From NCBI GenBank assembly GCA_016234345.1, contig JACRFG010000056.1, positions 1 to 16,607 on the forward strand: a stretch of DNA of 16,607 nucleotides. The letters run 5' to 3'. This document shows, piece after piece, positions 1-7,759 of the stretch. This DNA is from Candidatus Jorgensenbacteria bacterium (GTDB lineage Bacteria > Patescibacteriota > Minisyncoccia > UBA6257 > GWB1-50-10). Below the pieces are notes generated by a model, which saw only the letters and a program-made list of their open reading frames with translations, did no database searches and was not told the origin of the DNA. The first letter of the stretch is position 1. Each line of letters starts with the position of its first letter. A program made the translations under genes and the position numbers.

Positions 1-1827
1 ATACTCACTGACCGCGTTGTCGAAGAGGATTTGCTCGAAGTTCCTCTTACTGATCGGGTATTTAAGATTTTTGTGGTTATAGTAGCTTTGTCTATGATTG
101 CGATATTGGGTCAGTTTATGTATCTCGGCTTAGTTAAACACAGCTTCTACGAAAGTAAGGCTCTAGCTAACATTAGCGATCGTAAGATAGAACCAGCGCC
201 ACGCGGTATCATCACCGATCGATTTGAAAAACCTTTGGTTCGCAATTCCCCTTCTTTTAATGTCTTTCTTATGCCTGATCTTTTACCGGAAGTGGTTGAA
301 GATCGATCGAAAGCTTTGAAGATAATCGAAAAGATTTTAGGCATAGATGAAGTCGTTGTTTCTGGTTTAATTACCGAGAGAGAAAAAACTTCTAACAATC
401 GCATACTTTTAACCGATGATTTGACTCAGGAACAGTTGGTGGCCCTTTCTTCGCAGGATATTCCAGGCTTATACATCGAATCAAGTTTTCGGCGCATACA
501 CGAGATACCTTTGGCGCTTTCTCATATTATCGGTTATACCGGCTTGGTTGATGATGAAGATATTAGAGAAAATCCGACTTTAACGATATATGATGTTGTT
601 GGGAGAACCGGGCTCGAAGCGTACTACGATAAATATCTTCGCGGTACAAATGGTGAAGAGGTAACTTTCCGAGATGCTCGCGGAGAACGTCAGCATACTC
701 AACCGGTCAGAGAACCGCAGGCCGGTTTGGATATTAATACTTTTATAGACAGAGAATTTCAAGAATATTTTTATAGCCGCCTTAAAAACTCTCTCGATCA
801 GTTGGGCCGTAAGGTTGGCGTTGGGCTTGCTATGGATTTAGATACCGGTGAAATTCTTGCCCTCACTAATATTCCTAGTTTTGAGCCATATAAAATTACT
901 CGTTCCCTTCAGAGTCCCGACAAACCCCTTTTCAATCGTGCTGTTGCCGGTCTTTATACGCCAGGTTCAACAATAAAACCACTTCATGCCTTGGTCGCTC
1001 TTGTTGAAGGGGTTGTGAATCCCGAGAAACAAATTTATTCGGCTGGTTTTATTGATTTGCCTAACCCATTTAATCCTAGCGAACCCAGCCGTTTCCTTGA
1101 TTGGCGGGCTCATGGTTGGGTCGATGTTCGTTCGGCTCTAGCTAAATCGAGCAACGTTTATTTTTACGAAGTTGGTGGAGGTTTTGAGAGCCAACTCGGT
1201 ATAGGAATTTATAAACTTAAAGATTGGTGGCGTAAATTCTCTTTTGACAGTATTACCGGCATTGATCTGCCGGGGGAAGTGGCCGGTTTTTTGCCTGATC
1301 CTGAATGGAAAGAAAAGAATGGACGTGGACGTTGGCGGGTCGGTGATACTTATAATATATCTATCGGTCAAGGCGATTTATTGATTACGCCCATTGAACT
1401 GTTAAATTATATAAGCGCGATTGCAAACGGCGGTAAACTTTATAAACCGCGCGTAGTAGATGAAATAACCGACAGAGAAGGCAGGGTTGTATTTAAGAAT
1501 GAAAAAACAGTTATCGGAGATATAGATAGTGACGGTGTACGAAAATACATTCGAGAGGTTCAAGAGGGTATGCGTGATGCAGTTTCAGAACCGTACGGAA
1601 CAGCTAATCTTTTGGCTGATTTGCCTATTAAGGTGGCCGCTAAGACAGGTACGTCTCAGATTTCCAATAATACAAAAACAAACGCTTTTTTCGTTGGTTA
1701 TGCTCCGTTTGATAATCCGAAGATAGCTATCCTTATCCTTATAGAAAATTCTGTGGAGGGTAGTTTAAACACCGTACCGGTAGCCAAGGATATTTTCCTA
1801 TGGTATTATACTAACCGACTTAACTAA
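1..1827 (+). CDS. mrdA: Penicillin-binding protein 2, peptidoglycan transpeptidase (5' end outside window)
   Basis: A class B penicillin-binding protein that cross-links peptidoglycan during cell elongation, acting outside the membrane with RodA/MreB partners in well-studied bacteria. Numbering from the in-frame TTG at base 31: one membrane segment at about residues 10-33, a dimerisation (pedestal) domain at about 55-230 including APRGIITDR and VGRTGLEAYY, then the transpeptidase domain. All three active-site motifs are present: PGSTIK with catalytic Ser313, Ser373-Ser374-Asn375 (SxN), and Lys538-Thr-Gly (KTG). The reading frame stays open to base 1 and reads sensibly upstream (ILTDRVVEEDL), so the true start probably lies before the window and the TTG is not a convincing start. 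The VGRTGLE segment and overall layout favour MrdA over FtsI. The stop lies one base before the greA start, suggesting a shared transcript. Confidence 0.93.
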   Translation: MLTDRVVEEDLLEVPLTDRVFKIFVVIVALSMIAILGQFMYLGLVKHSFYESKALANISDRKIEPAPRGIITDRFEKPLVRNSPSFNVFLMPDLLPEVVEDRSKALKIIEKILGIDEVVVSGLITEREKTSNNRILLTDDLTQEQLVALSSQDIPGLYIESSFRRIHEIPLALSHIIGYTGLVDDEDIRENPTLTIYDVVGRTGLEAYYDKYLRGTNGEEVTFRDARGERQHTQPVREPQAGLDINTFIDREFQEYFYSRLKNSLDQLGRKVGVGLAMDLDTGEILALTNIPSFEPYKITRSLQSPDKPLFNRAVAGLYTPGSTIKPLHALVALVEGVVNPEKQIYSAGFIDLPNPFNPSEPSRFLDWRAHGWVDVRSALAKSSNVYFYEVGGGFESQLGIGIYKLKDWWRKFSFDSITGIDLPGEVAGFLPDPEWKEKNGRGRWRVGDTYNISIGQGDLLITPIELLNYISAIANGGKLYKPRVVDEITDREGRVVFKNEKTVIGDIDSDGVRKYIREVQEGMRDAVSEPYGTANLLADLPIKVAAKTGTSQISNNTKTNAFFVGYAPFDNPKIAILILIENSVEGSLNTVPVAKDIFLWYYTNRLN

Positions 1828-1828
1828 T

Positions 1829-2287
1829 ATGGAAACAGTTTATCTTACATCTGAGCGTCACGATGAAATAGTAGCCGAGCTCAATGAGCTTAGAACGAAA
1901 GGGCGCCAAGGGGTGGCGGAGCGTTTGCGTCACGCTAAAGAACTTGGGGATTTGTCGGAAAACTCCGAATATCAGGAAGCGCGGGAAGAACAGTCTCGTC
2001 TTGAACAAAAGATAATCTATCTCGAGGAAGCTCTTCGTAACTCGAGTATTATAAAAAAAGCCAGCGGTACTCTTACTGCGCGAATAGGTTCGCGGATTAA
2101 AGTTAAGAAAGATGGCGAATCTTTGACTTATACGATAGTCGGTTCGAACGAGGCCCAGCCGGGCGCCGGCCTTATTTCCAATGAATCGCCCATAGGCCGT
2201 GGACTTTTAGGAAAGAAAGTTGGTGATGTTGTACGAGTTAAAACTCCTAAAGGTGAAATGACCTACCAAATTTTAGCCATTGAGTAA
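1829..2287 (+). CDS. greA: Transcription elongation factor GreA
   Basis: GreA rescues backtracked RNA polymerase by entering the secondary channel and stimulating cleavage of the extruded RNA 3' end. At 152 residues the protein has near-usual family length. Residues 1-75 form the antiparallel coiled coil. Its tip carries GDLSENSEY, which places Asp41 and Glu44 exactly where the catalytic acidic residues sit in E. coli GreA. The C-terminal FKBP-like domain (about 80-152) contains the expected GLISNESPIGRGLLGK stretch followed by the VGDVV strand. The ATG lies one base after the mrdA stop, and no Shine-Dalgarno sequence is visible, so translation may be coupled to mrdA. GreB is less likely, because the N-terminal tip and the short length match GreA better. 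Confidence 0.96.
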   Translation: METVYLTSERHDEIVAELNELRTKGRQGVAERLRHAKELGDLSENSEYQEAREEQSRLEQKIIYLEEALRNSSIIKKASGTLTARIGSRIKVKKDGESLTYTIVGSNEAQPGAGLISNESPIGRGLLGKKVGDVVRVKTPKGEMTYQILAIE

Positions 2288-2295
2288 TAGCAAGT

Positions 2296-3741
2296 ATGTT
2301 GGACGAATTAATCAAAGAGCGCAGGCGTAAGCTTCGGCGCTACACGAGTATCCGTAGTCCGTATCCAGCGAAAATCCATAGGGATTTAACCATTGGAGAA
2401 TTAATCGAAAACTTTTCTAAATTTGAGAAATCTAAAAAATCCATCAGTATAGTTGGTAGAGTATTCGCTTGGCGAGATCAGGGTAAGATTATTTTTACAG
2501 ATGTTCGAGATGCAGGCGGCAAGGTGCAGTTTGTTATTGACGATGAGCAAACGCAGGAGTTTTCTCTTGTTAAAGATACTTTTGATATCGGTGATTGGGT
2601 AGAAGGCACAGGCAAAGTTTTTAGCACAAAAAGAGGCGAGAAGAGTGTTTTGATAGAGCAGATACGTATTATTGGGAAGAGCTTACGCCCTCCGCCCGCT
2701 ACATGGTACGGCTTGGAAGACTTAGAATCGCGTTTACGTAATCGGTATCTAGACACACTTATCCATCCGGAAGCACGGGATCTCTTTATGAAGAAAGCTG
2801 TTTTTTGGGAGACAGTTAGGAATTATCACAAAGCAGACGGTTTTTTGGAAATGGAGATGCCGGTTTTGGAAGCGGTGCCGGGCGGTGCAGACGCCGAACC
2901 TTTTGTAACGCATCATAACGCTCTCGACAGGGATTTTTATCTTCGTATTTCATTGGAGTTACCGTTAAAGAAAATGCTTGTTGGTGGGTTTGAAAAAGTT
3001 TTTGAGATAGGTCGGATTTTCAGGAACGAAGGTATTGATCGGGAACATCTTCAGGATTATACGCAGATGGAGTGTTATGCCGCGTTTTGGGGTTATGAGG
3101 AAATGATGGAATTTGTGGAGAGACTTTATAAGAAAGTGGTGGAACAAACATTTGGCGTGCTTGATACTAAATTTAGCGAACATACGTTGCATTGGGGTAA
3201 ACAGTGGCCCAAAATAGATTACTTTGAGATTTTTAAGCAGGAAGCGGGCATAAATCTTGATACTGCCGATCAAGGCGAGCTTATGAAAGCGGCCAAGAAA
3301 CTTAATTTGGAAATAGAAACATTCATGGGTAAGGGCCGGCTCATCGACCTTATTTATAAAAAAACCGTAAGGCCTAAGTTTATCCAGCCTGCTTTTCTTG
3401 TTGGTCATCCAATAGAAATTTCTCCGTTGGCCAAGATTGATCCATCGAATCCCAAGAAAGTATTAAGGTTTCAAGTTGTTGGAGCTCAATCGGAATTAGG
3501 AAATGGTTGGTCGGAATTAAACGATCCCAGCGATCAGATGAATCGGTTTGAAGAGCAAATGGCACTTCGCGAAAAAGGAGACAAAGAAGCCCAACATCTT
3601 GATCAAAGTTTTATTGACGCACTTGAATATGGCATGCCGCCGGCGGCCGGATTCGGAATGTCGGAAAGACTTTTTGCCGTACTTGTCGACAAACCGATTC
3701 GTGAAACTGTATTTTTCCCTCTTATGAAAGAAAAATCTTAA
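2296..3741 (+). CDS. lysS: Lysyl-tRNA synthetase, class II
   Basis: Attaches lysine to tRNA-Lys in the cytoplasm, using ATP. An N-terminal helical leader is followed by an anticodon-binding OB fold at about residues 50-127 and a class II catalytic core. Motif 1 ends near MEMPVLEAVPGG (about 185-197). Motif 2 contains FEIGRIFRNEG with Arg243 and Glu245, and is followed by YTQMECYAAF. Motif 3 lies at about 448-460 and reads AGFGMSERL, ending in Arg458. The segment GGADAEPFVTHHN and the LRISLELPLKKMLVGG stretch are typical of LysRS rather than AspRS or AsnRS. Length (481) is slightly below the usual value of about 490-505. Motif 3 departs from the common GxGxGxxR form (see findings). The ATG lies 8 bases after the greA stop, in the same operon-like block. 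Confidence 0.92.
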   Translation: MLDELIKERRRKLRRYTSIRSPYPAKIHRDLTIGELIENFSKFEKSKKSISIVGRVFAWRDQGKIIFTDVRDAGGKVQFVIDDEQTQEFSLVKDTFDIGDWVEGTGKVFSTKRGEKSVLIEQIRIIGKSLRPPPATWYGLEDLESRLRNRYLDTLIHPEARDLFMKKAVFWETVRNYHKADGFLEMEMPVLEAVPGGADAEPFVTHHNALDRDFYLRISLELPLKKMLVGGFEKVFEIGRIFRNEGIDREHLQDYTQMECYAAFWGYEEMMEFVERLYKKVVEQTFGVLDTKFSEHTLHWGKQWPKIDYFEIFKQEAGINLDTADQGELMKAAKKLNLEIETFMGKGRLIDLIYKKTVRPKFIQPAFLVGHPIEISPLAKIDPSNPKKVLRFQVVGAQSELGNGWSELNDPSDQMNRFEEQMALREKGDKEAQHLDQSFIDALEYGMPPAAGFGMSERLFAVLVDKPIRETVFFPLMKEKS

Positions 3742-3747
3742 TAAAAT

Positions 3748-5016
3748 ATGTTAGACATCGCATTTATTCGTCAAAATTCTGAAAAAGTTAAGGAAGGTAT
3801 AGCTAAAAAAAACGCTGACCCCAAGCTTATTGATAAATTTTTGAGGCTTGATGAAGAATGGCGTATGAAAACAGCCGCTCTTGATCAGCTTAAAGCCGAC
3901 CAAAACTCCCTTGGAAAGGAACTGGCAACTAAGAAAAGAGACGATTTGCTCAGTAAAGCGGAAGTTTTAAAGAAAAGAGTTCAGGAAATTTCACTGACTC
4001 GTGATGAATTTGCGGCAAAGCGAGAGGCGATACTGCGTTCTTTGCCCAACATTCCTATTGAAGACGTACCGGTAGGTAAGGACGAGACAGAAAATAAGAT
4101 TGTTAAGGAGGTTGGTAAAATACCGTCATACGATTTCATACCTAAAGATTATCTGTTGTTGGGTGAAGAGCTTGGTTTGATCGATGTTGGACGGGCAGCT
4201 AAAACTAGCGGCAGCAGGTTTGGTTATCTATTCGGTGATGCGGCGCTTTTGGAATTTGGGTTGGTTAAATTGGCGTTAGATACGCTTCGACCCAAAGGAT
4301 TTGTTCCGGTTGTGCCGCCAGTACTAATTAAGGACTCTATGATGGGGGCAATGGGATACGTTGATCGTCGAGAAGATATGGATGAAACCTATTTTTTAGA
4401 TAAAGATAAACTTTATCTAGTAGGTACTTCGGAGCAATCAATAGGCCCGATGCACGCCGATGAAGTTTTTGAAGAAAGCGAACTTTCTAAACGTTATGTC
4501 GCCTTTTCTACTTGTTTTCGTCGTGAGGCTGGTTCTTACGGTAAAGACACTAAAGGCATACTTCGTGTGCATCAGTTTGATAAAGTTGAAATGTTCAGTT
4601 TTTGCCATCCAGATCAATCAATCGAAGAGCATAAGTTATTGCTCTCACTTGAAGAAAAATTAATGAAATCACTTGAAATTCCTTATCGGGTGGTGGAGAT
4701 GTGTACGGGCGACTTGGGAAACGTGGCAGCGGCCAAGTTTGATATTGAAGCTTGGTTACCGAGTCAAAATCAGTACCGCGAGACTCATTCGACATCTAAT
4801 GCTACTGATTTTCAAGCTCGACGATTAAACATTAAATTTAAACCGAAAGACGTAAAACAGAAATCTCGATACGTACATACATTAAATGGCACTGCCTTTG
4901 CTATAGGCCGCACCATCATAGCTATAATAGAAAACTACCAAACTAAAAAGGGGACCATCAGAGTTCCTGAAGTATTACGAGGATATTTAGGGAAAGAGGA
5001 AATAGGTAGAGGATAA
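3748..5016 (+). CDS. serS: Seryl-tRNA synthetase
   Basis: Charges tRNA-Ser (and tRNA-Sec where present) with serine. Residues 1 to about 105 form the long helical arm that grips the variable loop of tRNA-Ser; the sequence is rich in Lys, Glu and Leu heptads. The class II core follows. The serine-binding TSEQ is at 227-230, motif 2 is at about 252-275 with CFRREAGSYGKDTKG (Arg258, Arg259, Glu260), and the ETHSTSNATDFQARR block at about 345-359 is a SerRS signature. Motif 3 at about 378-396 contains NGTAFAIGRTIIAIIENYQ with Arg388. Length 422 is normal. It starts 6 bases after lysS with no Shine-Dalgarno sequence. The next 80 bases carry no gene, so this is probably the last gene of the block. 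Confidence 0.97.
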   Translation: MLDIAFIRQNSEKVKEGIAKKNADPKLIDKFLRLDEEWRMKTAALDQLKADQNSLGKELATKKRDDLLSKAEVLKKRVQEISLTRDEFAAKREAILRSLPNIPIEDVPVGKDETENKIVKEVGKIPSYDFIPKDYLLLGEELGLIDVGRAAKTSGSRFGYLFGDAALLEFGLVKLALDTLRPKGFVPVVPPVLIKDSMMGAMGYVDRREDMDETYFLDKDKLYLVGTSEQSIGPMHADEVFEESELSKRYVAFSTCFRREAGSYGKDTKGILRVHQFDKVEMFSFCHPDQSIEEHKLLLSLEEKLMKSLEIPYRVVEMCTGDLGNVAAAKFDIEAWLPSQNQYRETHSTSNATDFQARRLNIKFKPKDVKQKSRYVHTLNGTAFAIGRTIIAIIENYQTKKGTIRVPEVLRGYLGKEEIGRG

Positions 5017-5063
5017 GGTATTTTTATTTAAGGTTAAACGCTATGAGATCCATGGGCCGCTTT

Positions 5064-5090
5064 TTGTTTTACGTAACTATCTTGTAGAAT
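5064..5090 (+). promoter_or_regulatory. Possible weak sigma70-type promoter before the PKD-alr-ftsQ block
   Basis: In the 80-base gap after serS, TTGTTT (5064-5069) and TAGAAT (5085-5090) could serve as -35 and -10 boxes, but the spacer is only 15 bases. A start site would fall at or next to the ATG at 5097, giving a leaderless or nearly leaderless mRNA. The hexamers are imperfect and the spacing is short, so this is tentative. Nothing else recognisable lies in the gap; no clear hairpin terminator for serS is visible. Confidence 0.25.
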
Positions 5091-5096
5091 GAATAT

Positions 5097-5729
5097 ATGC
5101 GTCGTCTTTTTGGCAATGTTCTATGGATTCTTGTGCTTGGTGGCTTGGCTTATGGTGGTTATGTAGCTTACGAACGGTGGTGGCAAACTGGTGTGGTAGA
5201 AAGGATCTTTAAAGATACCGGAGACAAGGTTAAACAAACGGCAGAGGAAGAATTGGCTAAATATGGCGAAGAAGCCAAACAGGCCGCTACCGGCTATGTG
5301 AAACAGAAAATCGCCGAAGGAATCTCGACGGTCGGCGAAGAAATACAATCAGCAGCCGGTTCTATTATTGGTGAGTCCGGCGTTTTGCCTACGACAACCG
5401 AGAAGCGATATCTTGATATTGGTGACATTGGCGGAGGAGAAGGTGTAATTGCGCGACCGACAAGCTCACGTTTTTCGGTTCCGCCTCCGCCGGTTGCGGT
5501 TACGACCAAGGTCGGTGTTCCGCTTATTTTTTCTTTAAATAGTGGTGTAGGCTATACCATTCAGTGGGGCGACGGCACCAGTGAAAAAATTACTGTGGGA
5601 TCTAATCAAAGCAAGCTTGCGAGCCATACGTGGAAACGGGTCGGTGATTATACTGCTAAAATAACCGCAAGCGGCGTTGGAACGGTAAAGCCGACAACAA
5701 CTTCTTTTTCGGTGCGCGTTTATGAATAA
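5097..5729 (+). CDS. Membrane-anchored protein with C-terminal PKD-like domain, function unknown
   Basis: I do not recognise a named family for the whole protein. An N-terminal basic start (MRRLFG) leads into one membrane segment at about residues 7-25, which may act as an uncleaved signal anchor. Residues 30-92 are a charged, Ala/Lys/Glu-rich region likely to be helical or coiled coil. Residues 93-135 are a low-complexity linker with a PPPP run. The C-terminal part, about 138-208, looks like a PKD-type beta-sandwich: WGDG at 157-160, HTW at 177-179 and VGDYTAKI at 182-189 match the usual WDFGDG...H.Y...G.Y.V pattern. The predicted topology puts the PKD part outside the cell. Its last 8 bases overlap the alr start (ATGAATAA), indicating translational coupling to a wall-precursor gene. 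A cell-surface or wall-binding role is inference. Confidence 0.75.
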   Translation: MRRLFGNVLWILVLGGLAYGGYVAYERWWQTGVVERIFKDTGDKVKQTAEEELAKYGEEAKQAATGYVKQKIAEGISTVGEEIQSAAGSIIGESGVLPTTTEKRYLDIGDIGGGEGVIARPTSSRFSVPPPPVAVTTKVGVPLIFSLNSGVGYTIQWGDGTSEKITVGSNQSKLASHTWKRVGDYTAKITASGVGTVKPTTTSFSVRVYE

Positions 5730-6885
5730 GCATCCAGTTTATAAAACGTGGATTGAGATTAATCAAAAATCATTGCGAAATAATATTCGCGCATTCCGTT
5801 CTTTGCTTAAAAAACAAACCAAACTTTTCGCGGTTGTTAAATCAAACGCTTATGGGCATGGACTTACGGTTTTTGCCGGTTTGGCCGACCGTTTCGGAGT
5901 CGACGGTTTCTGTGTTGATAGTGTTATTGAAGGGAATGCTTTGCGATCCGTAGGTATTCGCAAGCCAATTTTAGTTCTTGGTCCGACATTACCCCACCTT
6001 TTAAAAGAAGCGGCTGCTCAAGATATCACCGTTACTGTTTCTAATTTTGATGCTCTAAAAGCCATAAGAGACAGCAAGGCATCGGTTGGTTTCCATTTGA
6101 AGATTGATAGCGGCATGCATCGACAGGGGTTCTATTTAGAAGATATGCCGAAAGTGATAAAGTTTGTTAAAAATTCCATTAAAAATCCTTCGGGCAAAAA
6201 TAAAAATCTGTTAAGAGGAATTTATACTCATTTTGCTGCCGCTAAAGATATTACTTATAAAGATTATACGTTAAAGCAGATTGATATATTGAAACGAGCT
6301 AAACAGATGCTTGCCCGTTCTGGTCTAAAGAATATCATGGTTCATTCTTCGGCCACTGGCGGTACAGTGCTTTATCCTCAAGCGCATTTTGATCTTGTGC
6401 GCATAGGCATAGGACTCTACGGTTATTGGCCGAGTCGCGAAGCGATGCTGCAGCATCATATTATTTGGCATAAAAATATAACTTTAAAACCGGTTTTGAG
6501 CTGGCGGGCATTAGTAAGCGAAATAAAACAGCTTAAAAAAGGTGATTTTGTAGGCTATGATCTAACGGCTGAAGCTCGTAAACCAATGGAAACTGCCGTG
6601 GTGCCCATAGGTTATTGGCACGGCTTTCCGCGTTCACTTTCCGGTTGCGGCGAGGCGATTATCAAAGGTTCGCGCGTGCCTATCTTTGGGCGAGTTTCAA
6701 TGGATCTTATTGTTTTGGGTATTCCTCCTCATGGCATAAAGACTAATATTGGTGATACTGTTACTTTTATAGGCGAGGAAGGGCGGGAATCGATTGACGC
6801 CAGAGAATTTGCCGAACGTGCGGGTACGATTAGTTATGAGATACTAACTCGGCTTAACCCATTAATGAAACGAGAGGTGATATGA
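5722..6885 (+). CDS. alr: Alanine racemase
   Basis: A PLP enzyme that interconverts L- and D-alanine, supplying D-Ala for peptidoglycan. The N-terminal TIM-barrel begins WIEINQKSLRNN, and AVVKSNAYGHG gives Lys40 as the PLP-binding lysine. SGMHRQGF carries Arg134, at the position of the family's arginine near the PLP phenol oxygen. The C-terminal beta domain contains VGYDLTAE with Tyr279, the presumed second catalytic base, followed by PIGYWHGFPR, GRVSMDLIVL (Met327, Asp328) and TISYEILTRL. Length 387 is typical. The ATG overlaps the preceding PKD-protein gene by 8 bases, and ftsQ follows within 6-12 bases. The gene ends in TGA, which shows that TGA is a stop codon here. The residues expected for activity are all present. 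Confidence 0.95.
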   Translation: MNKHPVYKTWIEINQKSLRNNIRAFRSLLKKQTKLFAVVKSNAYGHGLTVFAGLADRFGVDGFCVDSVIEGNALRSVGIRKPILVLGPTLPHLLKEAAAQDITVTVSNFDALKAIRDSKASVGFHLKIDSGMHRQGFYLEDMPKVIKFVKNSIKNPSGKNKNLLRGIYTHFAAAKDITYKDYTLKQIDILKRAKQMLARSGLKNIMVHSSATGGTVLYPQAHFDLVRIGIGLYGYWPSREAMLQHHIIWHKNITLKPVLSWRALVSEIKQLKKGDFVGYDLTAEARKPMETAVVPIGYWHGFPRSLSGCGEAIIKGSRVPIFGRVSMDLIVLGIPPHGIKTNIGDTVTFIGEEGRESIDAREFAERAGTISYEILTRLNPLMKREVI

Positions 6886-6891
6886 TGTTAA

Positions 6892-7704
6892 GTGGTTATG
6901 GCGCGCTACGTTTCTGATCAATCACCTATTTTAAAGAGCAAGCTAAGAGCTGGACAACGCAGACTCTATCTCCGTTTCATAATTATTTTTTGTATTGTCG
7001 TTGTTATCGGCGCATTGGTATATTTTGTTTTTTACACCGATACTTTTAAGATCAAGAAACTTGAAGTAATTGGATCGCGACGCATTGCTAGTGACGCAGT
7101 GGTTGATGCGGTAGTCAATACTATGCAAGAAGTTTCATGGCGAAGGTGGTTCGACCGTGACCACATACTGTTTTGGTTATTAGGTGAAAAACCAAAAGGA
7201 TCCCTAGGGAAACTTCCTATCGTGGAGGACATTTCCATAAAGATTGATGCGTGGGAGCGCACGATCAGAATGGATGTGCGTGAACGAGATTTATTCGGTA
7301 TTTGGTGTACTGTTCAAGATTGTTATGGCTTTGATCGCAATGGCGTGGTCTTTGCGTCTGCCCCAGTTTCAATAGGCAGTCTGCTTTTAAAGGTTGAGGA
7401 TGAAAATGATAGGTTGATAGTGTCGGGATATTCTGTTTTACCTGATCGGCGGTGGATTCAAAATATAATAACTACATTACCAGCGTTGATTGCCAACCAA
7501 TTTAATATTGTAAAAATTAAAATTAAGGAATTGAATTTGAGAGAATGGGTAATAACCGTAGATGACGGTTTAGATTTATATTTCAGTCTGGATTTTGTGC
7601 CAGAGAGTTTAAATGATATTTTAGAGAATCTCCGTGATCGGTTACGTTTGGATGGTCTCACTTACATAGATTTCCGAGTTCCCAACAGGATTTACTATAA
7701 ATGA
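6892..7704 (+). CDS. ftsQ: Cell-division protein FtsQ/DivIB-like
   Basis: A bitopic divisome scaffold that in model bacteria links early and late division proteins. The cytoplasmic N-terminus is basic (residues 1-27), the membrane segment is about 28-48, and a POTRA-like domain follows at about 52-128, opening with FKIKKLEVIGSRRI and closing with a VRERDLFGIW strand. A second beta-rich region runs to the C-terminus and ends in YIDFRVPNRIYYK, a strand typical of FtsQ. Cys139 and Cys144 flank a short segment before DRNGVVF; a disulphide is possible. The start is uncertain: GTG at 6892 or ATG at 6898 are the options, since an in-frame TAA sits at 6889-6891. A Shine-Dalgarno-like AGGTGA at 6875-6880 is far from either start. 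It lies directly downstream of alr and ends in TGA. Confidence 0.85.
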   Translation: MVMARYVSDQSPILKSKLRAGQRRLYLRFIIIFCIVVVIGALVYFVFYTDTFKIKKLEVIGSRRIASDAVVDAVVNTMQEVSWRRWFDRDHILFWLLGEKPKGSLGKLPIVEDISIKIDAWERTIRMDVRERDLFGIWCTVQDCYGFDRNGVVFASAPVSIGSLLLKVEDENDRLIVSGYSVLPDRRWIQNIITTLPALIANQFNIVKIKIKELNLREWVITVDDGLDLYFSLDFVPESLNDILENLRDRLRLDGLTYIDFRVPNRIYYK

Positions 7705-7759
7705 GTAATTGGATGTGTTACTATGAACATAACTAAGGTCGTTTGAATCAGTAATAATC

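Noticed and set aside
31..33. TTG at base 31 as the mrdA start
   Set aside because: The frame continues open to base 1 with plausible protein sequence and no stop, so the gene is better treated as cut by the window edge.
2965..3408. 147-residue minus-strand reading frame inside lysS
   Set aside because: It lies wholly within a well-supported gene, has no recognisable domain and looks like low-complexity antisense translation.
5043..5087. Fourteen-codon peptide in the serS-PKD gap (MRSMGRFLFYVTIL)
   Set aside because: Very short, no ribosome site, no conservation evidence; a frame of this length is expected by chance.
7704..7722. Short inverted repeat AGTAA/TTACT after ftsQ
   Set aside because: A five-base AT-rich stem with no following T-run is too weak to call a terminator.
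7752..7758. TAATAAT just before the pilin ATG as a -10 box
   Set aside because: No acceptable -35 hexamer at 16-18 bases upstream, and it lies only one base before the start codon.
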